NCBI GenBank assembly: GCA_032718475.1
Contig: JAUCBJ010006657.1
Location: 1-60,488 of the forward strand
DNA length: 60,488 nt
Source of the DNA: Nemertoderma westbladi
Lineage: Eukaryota; Xenacoelomorpha; Nemertodermatida; Nemertodermatidae
Direction: 5' to 3'
The stretch's first letter is position 1. Each line of letters begins with the position of its first letter. Shown in pieces: positions 12,801 to 22,094 of the stretch. The position numbers and the translations under genes are program-made. Under the pieces are notes generated by a model that saw only the letters and a list, made by a program, of their open reading frames with translations, made no database searches and was not told the origin of the DNA.

Positions 12801-13434
12801 CAACAGTGTGGGGCGAGACACGTAGTCGGCGAGCCTTGGCATACGGTTCATATAGGGCAAATGGGGCATGTCCGTCTGTCTGTCTGTCTGTCCGTCCGTC
12901 CGTCTGGTAAATGTTTGAACGCGAATTTCTCGGCATCGCTCGTTCGGAATTGAACCAAACTTAGTAGGTAAGTAGTAGAGAGAAAGTTTAGAAAGTTTGT
13001 AAAGTTTGGTGAAAAATCATGCAGTCTGACGTCAGCTACGACAGATTATGTGGTTTTTAGAAAATGTTAAATTTCTCGGGAACGCCTCATTTTCCTGAGC
13101 TGAAATTTTGGTTGCTTGTAGAGAATCAGGAAGTCTATCTTTTACGAAATTGAAAAGTTAAGACATTTAATTGGGGATCCGCTAGAGACTCAGAAGTAAT
13201 GACATAGGCCTACCGGTACGATAGGCCTACTGCTGTAATGTGCAGCACTGGTACAGTAAGTACGAAATTGCAGAATAACAATTGGACACCACCTAGCGGA
13301 TTAATATATGATTGTATATCGAAAGAATACGCTTATAACATGGGGTATGGGATGTATATCGAAAGAATACACTTATAGTATGGGGTATGGGGTCCGAGCC
13401 ATGAAGTTGCGGAGCCTTTGCGAACTGACTCCAT
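12801..13434. other. Non-coding sequence with short repeats
   Basis: A degenerate TCTG/TCCG simple repeat runs from about 12868 to 12905. A 40-base tandem duplication, each copy containing GTATATCGAAAGAATAC, lies at about 13312-13391. No gene is recognised. Confidence 0.5.
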
Positions 13435-13593
13435 GACAGCCCATGACTTTCTTGAGACGCATCTTAAAGGACACTGGCCTTAAAGATGCGGATGATCTAG
13501 CAAATGTCATGGGTGATAGGGAGTTGTGGCGGTGCAATTTTGTTGACAAGCCGGCACAGCATTCTTAAAAATGCAGTTGCAATGCAGCATGCT
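13435..13593 (+). pseudogene. LINE 3'-end fragment
   Basis: This stretch matches 10018-10174 at high identity and is the 3' end of the same LINE family as the copy at 8885-10192. Only the last coding codons and the beginning of the 3' tail are present, so it is a 5'-truncated insertion or a remnant. Confidence 0.8.
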
Positions 13594-14058
13594 AACGGAC
13601 AATTTTTTTGTATCACAATCCATCATGCGCTCACACGTTTCATGAAATCTTGGCAAACTTCGAGGGTATCATACTACACCATCTTGGACAGTAATTTCTG
13701 TCATCCGTGATATATGCCGTTTGGCCCTTTTGGCACCAGAAATATGAGTAAGAGACATGACGTAAGAGACAGGATTAAACGGATTCCAAATTTCTGTCAA
13801 AGTAACAATCATTTATTAAATCAATAGCAATCAATTTTTTGTACTTCTTTGTACAAATTCGTCGGACCCTTAAATCTTTGAGTAATTCTTATATTTTCAA
13901 AGTTTAATTTCTGCTTGCATATTGTGATTTATGGGACCCTATAAGTTCTCAACTTTCTTGTTCCTGTAACTTTTAATAATAATAATAATAAATATCTGTA
14001 CGGTAGGCCATGGCCTACTATATTTATACGGCCTAACAGGTCACTTGAACTGGCCTCT
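13594..14058. other. Non-coding sequence before the foldback element
   Basis: No gene is recognised. A short (AAT)n run is at about 13974-13991. The perfect hairpin TGGCCTCTTAAAAAGAGGCCA begins at 14051 and overlaps the start of the foldback element. Confidence 0.4.
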
Positions 14059-14886
14059 TAAAAAGAGGCCAGTTTTTTTTTACAATATTTTGAGATTTTG
14101 ATATGGGGAGAGTTCTATGATTTTTAATTTGCTGTAATTTGGTCAATGGACGTATTTGAAGTCTCCTCATTAAGTAAGATACAAAATTTAGCTAGTAATT
14201 CCAACACTGGTTCCGACATCCTACTTCCTTCTATAAATATTTTTTAGTAGCTAGTTTTTATTACTATTTGTATACAAAATGTTCCAGAACATGTTAGCTC
14301 TTCATTTTTAAAAAAAAATATGTTCTAAAACAAATATTTGTTGTTCTAGAACCATTTTTTTGAAAAAAATCTGGATTATGTTTAAAACGCATGGAATCGT
14401 TCTAAAACGTGTTGAAAATCAATAAAAAACATTGTGAAAAAAAATATTGTTGAAAAATCTTGTTGAAAAAAAAAATTTCGAAAATTTTTTTTATTGATTT
14501 TCAACACGTTTTAGAACGATTCCATGCGTTTTAAACATAATCCAGATTTTTTTCAAAAAAATGTTCCAGAACAAAAAATATTTGTTCCAGAACATATTTT
14601 TTTTAAAAAAAATGAATAGCTAACATGTTCTGTAACATTTTCTATACAAATAGTAATGAAAACTAGCTACTAAAAAATATTTATAGAAGGAAGTAGGATG
14701 TCGGAACCAGTGTGGAAATTACTAGCTAAACCTACCTAAAACACTAGCTACCATAAAATTTAGTATCTTGCTTAATGAGGAGACTTCAATTACGTCCGTT
14801 GACCAAATTGCTGCTGATGAAAATTTATAAAACTCTTTCCATATCAAAATCTCAAAATATTGTTAAAAAAACTGGCCTCTTTTTAA
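14059..14886. mobile_element. Long foldback (inverted repeat) element
   Basis: The left arm (about 14059-14429) and right arm (about 14485-14886) are reverse complements along nearly their whole length. Examples are AAAGAGGCCAGTTTTTTT at the outer left against AAAAAAACTGGCCTCTTT at the outer right, and CAACACGTTTTAGAAC against its complement near the centre. The unpaired centre is about 55 bases of A/T-rich sequence. A transcript would form a hairpin of more than 350 bp. No coding capacity is seen, and the two arms have diverged slightly. Confidence 0.8.
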
Positions 14887-14893
14887 GGGTGCT

Positions 14894-15023
14894 GGACACC
14901 TCGCCGCACTGCCACTTCGCCGCAAGTCATCTCGCCGCAGATAATGTGCGGCGAGGTGTCTTGCGGCGAGGTGTCTCACTGTGAATGACATTTCGCCGCA
15001 AATTATCGGACACCTCGCCGCAC
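14894..15023. repeat. Cluster of direct and inverted CGCCGCA repeats
   Basis: GGACACCTCGCCGCAC occurs at 14894-14909 and again at 15008-15023. Its reverse complement core TGCGGCGAGGTGTC occurs at 14947-14960 and 14962-14975. Shorter CTCGCCGCA and TTCGCCGCA words lie between. This GC-rich block stands out from the AT-rich surroundings and could be a small foldback element. Function is unknown. Confidence 0.7.
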
Positions 15024-15028
15024 TTAAA

Positions 15029-16043
15029 TATTAATCATTCATTTCTATATTTACAGGAAAGCCTACTTATGGCATTGGACATTATTATAAGAAGAAATAA
15101 AATAATACGGTAAGGTTTGTTGTTCTATTATAATTACTGTATTATATTACATGTTATTATAGATACAGTAAGAGTATTTGAGTAACGTATTAAGGCCATG
15201 ATACACCACAGGAGCGGCGAGCGGCAGCGGCGGGCGGCCGCGGCGAGCGAGTTTTTAAGATTATAGTAAAATATGGTCATAGGCTATGAATGACATATAA
15301 TGAGTATTCTGATATAGAGGTCAGATCAGAATACGGTCATTGAAGTTGTTTCCATGTCATTGATTACTTTGCAGCGTTACGAGTAATTCACCAGAACGCT
15401 GTTAAGTTGACATAATGACATAACAATAACTATTTACGTACATGTACAATGCGTTCACGTAGTTTTTGTAGTGCAGTACCGGTAACTAAGTACGGAAACG
15501 TAAGTAAGGCAACATATGTAATAAGGTTAATACTGTATGTTTATGTTAAATCTTAATTACAAATGTAATGTTCTTAGTGGATTGATATACTTATATTTTT
15601 GTTGTCAGTAACTTTTTGTGTTAAGAGCAAAATTATGGTCGAATTACATTTCAAATTAATTTCCATGGCATTAATAATAATCAATAACTGAATAATATTG
15701 CATTAAATATTATAATTTTTTTTAATTTCTTACATTACCTATTTTATTTATTTGTGTGGAATTAATATCGCACTACCAAATCGCCAGGACAAATTTAAGA
15801 AATTCCAACAAATAATTATTTATTACATGAGAAAAAAGTAGAACTTTTTTTCACTATTCTCGAGGCATTTTTAATACGTTACTCAAATACTCTTACTGTA
15901 TCTATATTAATATAGTAATTATAATAGAACAACAAACCTTACTGTCTGACCGTATTATTCTATTTCTTCTTATAATATATAATGTCCAATGCCACTGCCA
16001 TAACTAGGCTTCCCTGTAAATATATAAATAAATGATAATATTC
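15029..16043. mobile_element. Inverted-repeat element with about 165-bp arms
   Basis: The arm 15029-15193 and the arm 15873-16043 are diverged inverted repeats. Matching words include TGGCATTGGACATTAT, AAGGTTTGTTGTTCTATTATAATTACT and ACTCAAATACTCTTACTGTATCTAT, read in opposite directions. The interior of about 680 bp includes a very GC-rich AGCGGCGAGCGGCAGCGGC stretch near 15202-15250. No transposase is seen. Confidence 0.7.
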
Positions 16044-16085
16044 TTACTGACTTAGCTGATTCGAACATAATGTTCAGATGTTGCT

Positions 16086-16645
16086 CTGTAGTCCAGGCTG
16101 CAAATAAAGTGCAAAAATTGCAACGCGTTGTGCGCGTATTTGAAATAGCAGAATAGTGCGTGGTAAAAGCGCGCGGAATTGAAATAAAAGTGCGCGAAAT
16201 TATGTGAAAGACAACAAAAGCGTGCAGTAATCAGTGCAAAATATAAAAAGTCATAAAGTGCGCGGATAGGTCTGTAGGTGGATGAGGTGTAAAAAGGTTT
16301 ACATGCTGACATGCATCCATGCATGCAAAGTGAGAAAAATAATTTGCCATAAAAAGCTTCGCTCGCGTTTCTTTACGCTGTTACGTTGTCAAATTGCTCA
16401 AATGTCTAAATTTCGCTCACCTTGAGTTTTGCTCGCGTTTCTTTTCATTTTGCATTAGTTAATGAAAAAATTTTGCTCGCTTTGCTTGCGTATGTTTTTC
16501 GTTTTTTTTTTTGTTAAAATGTGGTGTGCGCGTTTTTTTCGGTGCATGTGCGGTATATTGTCCAATATTGCACGGCTGAAAAATTGTGTGCAGTCGTCAG
16601 GTCGTTGTGCGCGGTTCAGTGGTGGTTTGCAGCCTGGTCTGTAGT
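16086..16645. mobile_element. Candidate short inverted-repeat element
   Basis: CTGTAGTCCAGGCTGCAAA near 16086 is an inverted copy, with one or two differences, of TTTGCAGCCTGGTCTGTAG at 16627-16645. The interior is unusually rich in GCGCG words and CGCTCGC motifs. No coding domain is seen. Confidence 0.5.
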
Positions 16646-16740
16646 ATGGCCTCTGGCTGTATGGGCCTATTCAATACCTGCAGGCCTATCAGCCTATCTA
16701 ACAGTCTAACGCTAACCTAACCAAAATACTAAATCGCACT

Positions 16741-17686
16741 ACCCTGCTACCAGGTTGGAATTCATGCATGAGCGCGCAGGTACGCTTTGTTGTTTTGAAA
16801 TCACCGCGCACCTGAAATTGGCTCGTCGCGCACCTCATCATAGGCCTATGTCATAATCCAAACAAAATCGCGCAGCTCATGTCATGCATATCTCAAAAAA
16901 TCGCACAGTTCATAAGAACAATTTTACATTCCTATTTTACAAGTTTGAGCGTTTTAAGCTTATCTTTACGTCTGTCTGTCTGTACGTTGAATCTAGGCTT
17001 ACATAATAAATGTAATTTTTGCAACATCAAAATTGTTAATATTAAAAAATATTTTTTTAATCCACTACTATGGTGGCCCATCGGGCTCACTGCAGCACTG
17101 CTTTTATAACAGAAAATATTATTTTAGATTACAAACAAAACATGTACCGGTAATTTCAAAAAAAACGAATATTGAAATAGGTACCAGTCTGCCAATAATA
17201 CTTTGTATAGGCCTACCTAACAATTAGGCTTAAACATACAGTTGGCTTATAATTAAGTCATACTTATAATACATTGTTACTTTCTGACTTTACCTGTTTA
17301 CTAACGTAACATCGGCATAGCATAGACCTAATAACAATACAACAATAGAGTAGTACTGTAGTTAAAATAAATAGACAAATTCAGCTCCGGTTGCCGGTAT
17401 TACAGTATTATGGTGAAGTGATTTGACTGTTTGAAGAATTGGAAATGAGAAACTAATGCGAGCGTAGCGAGCGAAATTTTTTTGTGTATTTTCGTGATTT
17501 CAATTAATTTGTGGTGCGCATCAGAGGCAGAGCTGCGCGCTGAGGCGCAACGCGCACCTGTCTCACACCCGAACGCGCACCTGTCTCACCCAAACGCGCA
17601 ACGCGCATCTGGTTTGCGGTCATTCGCGCAGGTACGCGTCCGAGTTTTGCAGCATGAATTCCAACCTGGCCCTGCTACCGTTACCG
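16741..17686. mobile_element. Candidate inverted-repeat element with GCGCG-rich ends
   Basis: CCAGGTTGGAATTCATG near 16751 has an inverted counterpart (CATGAATTCCAACCTGG) at about 17654-17670, and CCTGCTACC flanks both. The subterminal zones contain GCGCAGGTACGC in both orientations. This design resembles the neighbouring element at 16086-16645. Confidence 0.5.
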
Positions 17687-17691
17687 AAACA

Positions 17692-17699
17692 CATACTGA
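17692..17699. repeat. 8-bp target duplication, left (CATACTGA)
   Basis: Identical to 18281-18288. It flanks the hAT-like MITE. Confidence 0.65.
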
Positions 17700-18280
17700 C
17701 CTGACAGGGATGGCAAAGTAGGTTTTTGTAAACCTACGTTTTTGTCGATTTTGTTAAAAACCTAAAATTTGAAAAACCCAAAACTAGGTTTTTAGGTTTT
17801 TGATCACAAAAAGGAGCCAAATTGCTTGTCTTTTGCTAATTTCTGATGACAAAAATATTTTGGTTCCATGCATGAAACCCGCAGACTACAGACAGACAGA
17901 CTCTTGAGTTTCTGTTTTTAAACTAAGCCGACAATAAAACCTCACTCAGTTGTCAGTCACTGCTGGCAGCTGGACTGGACTGACTAATATTACCGTAACC
18001 CTTTCCAAAAAAAAAAATAAAATCGATTATTGTATGTAATATGCCGTATAAAATATAATCTTGAAGAAATGCGGTCCCATATAATTTATCTAACCATAAC
18101 AGATGAACTGATGGACCAATCAAGCTCCAGAGCGCCGGCCTTCATGTCAATCTAATCAATCAATATACAAAATACAGCTTGACAGAAATACTACAAAAAC
18201 CTAGCGATAACATTCAAAAACGTGCAAAAACCTAAAACCTAATTTTTGTTTTGAAAAACCTAAGGTTTTTGCCAGCCCTG
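17700..18280. mobile_element. hAT-like MITE
   Basis: The left terminal region has CAGGGATGGCAAA and the right end reads TTTTTGCCAGCCCTG. These are imperfect inverted repeats of the hAT type (CAGGGNTGGCAAA). Direct copies of CATACTGA lie outside, the 8-bp duplication size of hAT elements. Five extra bases (CCTGA) sit between the left duplication and CAGGG. Several AAAACCTA/TAGGTTTT words are subterminal. No transposase is present. Confidence 0.7.
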
Positions 18281-18288
18281 CATACTGA

Positions 18289-19435
18289 CCAGCTGACATA
18301 GGAAAGGAACCCAACCCTATACAAGACAACTTTACCCAGTTTCTGAGTTTATAGGCCTAGCCTACCTTTTTATAGGATATAAATTATTTTTGTCTTTTTT
18401 GGTACCGTACCGTGCCGATAATTATTTTAGGTAAATTATTGTGTTTTTGTGTTTTTGTTTGGTACCGGTAATTTTGTGTTTTTTGGGTAATTCGTAGGAC
18501 CGATCAGCCGATCTTAACTGAACTCTATCTATCCAGCTACAGAGCCATTTTATGATCGCGTGGGATGATATCTGATATCGGAGCGGATACCGTATTCTAT
18601 TTCTGTATTTATGATCAACAATCAATGACAGACAGCTGCCACATGGCTGCTGAGTAGAGGAGCGGCCTTCATCATTCATCTACTGATCGATATTGGAGGA
18701 TATGGCCCGCCCCCTGCTGCCTTGCCTCACCTCAAGCTGTCAAGTGTCAAGCGAAGAAGCAACCAACACAAAGGAATTACATAATAATGTAAACAGCGGT
18801 ACCGGTACCGGTAAGTGCTGAAGTGAGATGTTAAAAAATCTATAGTACAATAGTAGGCACTATACAGCCATTCCATCCACTCATTTTACAATGATATAAG
18901 AATAATATTTATTAGTTGTCCTTCCTAATTGGAAGCCCAGGAATGTCGCCACTAGACCATGCGGGGGCGGGCGGCTGCTTGAAAATAACAACTACCGGTA
19001 GTTGAGGTAAATTGCGGTTAGTTGCGGTTTTTAGTAGGACCGTTATTTTTTGGGGGGTTCCGGACCGGTAGGTAATAATTCAAATTCGTAAATTTGCAAT
19101 ATTTTGGGGTAAACAAAATTTCTAAAACAGGCTCAAAGGCAAGTATTTCTGTATTTTGGGGTAATTCAGTAATTGTAAACTATTTTGGGGTGATTTCAGA
19201 TTTTATACTATGTTGAGGTAATTCGTAGGACCGTCTAATTTATTATTAAACTATCAGAAGTATTTTATTTTCTGAATTTAAACGAAACTCTAACTTATTG
19301 TATTTGTTATATGCGATATTGTTGGAAAACATCAATCCAAAAAACGTCGTATTGCAGTATTTGTAAGCCTATCGTATTTCAGTATGTAAGGTTTTATTTT
19401 TTAAGATTTATTACATGTATTACGTTTTCTGAGCC
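18289..19435. other. Intergenic sequence with scattered GGTACC words
   Basis: No gene is recognised. Contains GGTACCGGTACCGGTAAG near 18799 and other GGTACC/ACCGGT words. ATTTTGGGGT-type words recur at about 19100-19190. Confidence 0.4.
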
Positions 19436-19702
19436 GGGGGGGGGGGGGGGGGGGGGGGGTGGGGGGGAGGGGGACTGGATGCAAAACCCGCCTTGGCGAA
19501 TTAATATTCCGCCTCAATGTTAAATTCTCAATTTAGAGAAAGGAGCAGGTTACAGTGGCACGTTATTTTAACCAAAACAATAAACTAAACACAAGTTACA
19601 GTTTAATTTTTGAGAGTTATCACCTATTATTTGCGTCGAATTTCCCCTGGAAAGGGATTAATTTTTATTGAGTCCAGTTCCCCCCCCCCCCCCCCCCCCC
19701 CC
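19436..19702. repeat. Paired homopolymer runs: G24 and C23
   Basis: A 24-base G run at 19436-19459, followed by T and more G tracts, is matched by a 23-base C run at 19680-19702 about 220 bases away. Sequence beside each run (GGGACTGGA and its inverse TCCAGTTCCC) suggests a weak inverted repeat. The length of such runs in assembled sequence is unreliable. Confidence 0.7.
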
Positions 19703-19763
19703 TCGCCCCCTATCTGCGTTTTCTAGGGTCGTTCGAAATACCGGTACCCTAATATCGACTAAT

Positions 19764-20016
19764 ATGGGGCACTAGTGTCAAAAACTGAAATAGGGGACCC
19801 TCCTAATCTGCTAACTGATGAAACCACCTATGCTAATCCTGAAATTTAGCAGGTGATAACAATATTCCTAACTCTCGTTTATTGTTTTGGTTCCTTTCAA
19901 CTCGCCTCTGTAACCTGATCCTTTACTAACCGGGCACTAGTGACTTCAGTTTAGGTGATTTCAGGATTAGCAGGTTAGGAGGGTCCCCTATTTGACACAA
20001 GTGCCTAATATGGACT
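19764..20016. mobile_element. Small inverted-repeat MITE
   Basis: The arms at about 19764-19815 and 19965-20016 share TAGGGGACCCTCCTAA and CACTAGTGTCAAA-like words in opposite orientation. The interior contains further CAGGATTAGCAGG repeats. No coding sequence. Confidence 0.6.
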
Positions 20017-20148
20017 AATAATATAGGCCTACAGTTTTATACACTAATAAACATTAATGCCTACAATATTGCAATGTTCTAGAATTAATATATGGAAATG
20101 ACAACCTAAAGCGAGTAAAACTGAATAATCACTGATGCCGTTCCAGAA

Positions 20149-20218
20149 GCAAATTAACCTGTATAATTACCGACTGACCGAGGCCCCAGGCCGAGGTTAT
20201 TATGCTAGGTTAATTTGC
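20149..20218. repeat. Structured 70-base hairpin
   Basis: GCAAATTAACCT (20149-20160) pairs perfectly with AGGTTAATTTGC (20207-20218). Inside, an ATAAT/ATTAT pair and CCGAGGCC/GGCC segments extend the fold with bulges. Whether it is a transposon end or a transcribed structure cannot be decided. Confidence 0.55.
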
Positions 20219-21214
20219 TGAAGGATAAGGCAGAAGTGATTACCGGTACCGGTATTACAGTTTTATGCACAGAAGGTTTTTATTTCCGTATATTAACTCT
20301 AGAACATTGCAAATTATTGTGTTTATTGTTAATTTTCGCATATTGCTACGGAAACTAGCTACAATTATTTTCGTATAATTTTAAATAAATGTTCTATAAA
20401 TGTTGTATAATACCATTTTTACCGATAATTAAACTATTTTTTAGATATTGCTTTGATACGGGATTCTAGAAAATATGTTATAGTTTATTAATACAATTTA
20501 ATGTATTATTATCCTATGGTATAGAAAATATACCGATCTTGCTACGGTTTCTTTCACATGTAGCTAATTCTCAAATCGTATCTCAGAGAAACTGCAATAT
20601 ATCCCCGTTAAGAAAAACTACCATCTCAATAAGATTGACAGAGTGGCACTTTAAATAATTCTACACGAGTATTCGTGAGAAATATAACTCTTATTAGAAA
20701 CCGCCATCACCAAAAGCCATGCTAGCATCATTAAATTAGATAGAAACAGCATGAAAAATAAAGATATCTTTTCGTTGTTTACCATCTAATTAATTTTATT
20801 AAATTTTAGTGTAGTAAAATTCAAGGAAATGCATTTAAATGCTATGTAAGGTGGGATTAAAAATCACTAGGAAAAATTGAATCTGCGTGTTATATTAGCC
20901 TGACAACAAATTGGGAGATAGTTTTTATTTCAGACATTTCACTCCCTAGCAGCAGACTGGAGAACTGAGACTGTTCGTCATCCTCAACAAAGACACTGCC
21001 TATTATGGTGTAGTACATCTCTTCCAAGTATCAGCAAAAAACATAAACAACGAAAATGGTTTTCACTTTCATTGGGAATTGCAAATTGGTCAGAGTCCTC
21101 CCCAAACACGCAGTCTATGGTGTAGCAAACCTCTCGCAAGTATCAACTTAAAAGCATTATTAATAAAGAAATGGGAGAAGGTTGTCACTTTCAGACATAG
21201 TGAAATCGTATCCT

Positions 21215-21525
21215 GGTTAAAACGTACCCGAACAAAAACATATCCGAATGCGAATATACTGGGTACGTTTTAACAATGATGCATTGGGTACGTTTTAGTA
21301 GTACAAAAATAAATAGTAAAAATAAACTAACCTGCGCTATTAACTCGTTTGTTGTTTTGGTTAGATTAATTCGTTACTGTATCCTGCTCGTTTCCTTTTA
21401 AATCTCCGATACTAATGATATTGATTGGTTGTATGAAGTTTTGTTAGGATGACTATAATGTATTGTGGTTCAAGTTAAAACGTATTCAAAATATGGTTAC
21501 GATATTGATCGGGTACATTTTAACC
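21215..21525. mobile_element. Candidate small inverted-repeat element
   Basis: GGTTAAAACGTACCCG at 21215-21230 is matched in inverse orientation, with one mismatch, at 21510-21525. Two further copies of GGGTACGTTTTA lie inside at 21261 and 21286. No coding sequence. Confidence 0.55.
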
Positions 21526-21589
21526 GAGGTAAGTTTTGACCTGTAACCCTTAGAACAGACTGTGTCTTCTTTTACATATACGAATATCA

Positions 21590-21800
21590 AAATATGCATA
21601 ATATAATGCATAATGCATAATATAATGCATAATATAATGCATAATATAATGCATAATGCATAATATAATGCATAATGCATAATATAATGCATAATATAAT
21701 GCATAATATAATGCATAATATAATGCATAATGCATAATATAATGCATAATATAATGCATAATATAATGCATAATGCATATAATATAATGCATAATGCAAA
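21590..21800. repeat. TATAATGCA-type microsatellite
   Basis: Irregular tandem arrangement of ATAATGCATA and ATAATATAATGCAT units over about 210 bases. The open frames over it are translation artefacts of the repeat. It lies about 300 bases upstream of the giant Rep-helicase ORF. Confidence 0.85.
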
Positions 21801-22094
21801 TATCACTCAAGCAAATGCATAAAACTTGCCTCTAGTTCGCAATGGTTTACGTGCTCATGATGAGAGCTTTCAATCGGTGTATAATTGGCTCCGATTGAGG
21901 CTCGTGTGTCGAAACGTAGAGCTTGGAAGGACTTACTTCCTCACTCACTCACATACAGACAAATACATATTTGTATATAATTATATATTCGATAATTTCT
22001 AGTTTAGTTGTATCAGTGCATGGCTGTAATTTAATAAAACGTTTTTTTTTTAATTTTTTTTTAGATTCCCAACCAAATGTGAAAACCTAAAGCA
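21801..22094 (+). promoter_or_regulatory. Upstream region of the Rep-helicase gene with possible 3' splice site
   Basis: A long T-rich tract at about 22041-22062 ends in TTTTTTTTTAG (AG at 22063-22064), 30 bases before the ATG. This resembles a 3' splice site, so the mRNA may have an upstream non-coding exon. A promoter cannot be identified from sequence. Confidence 0.35.

Noticed and set aside
21590-21800. CRISPR-like array
   Set aside because: Units are a simple AT-rich microsatellite without unique spacers, and the DNA is eukaryotic.
21486-21810. Three overlapping antisense frames rich in Met/His/Tyr/Leu/Ile
   Set aside because: They are translations of the TATAATGCA microsatellite.
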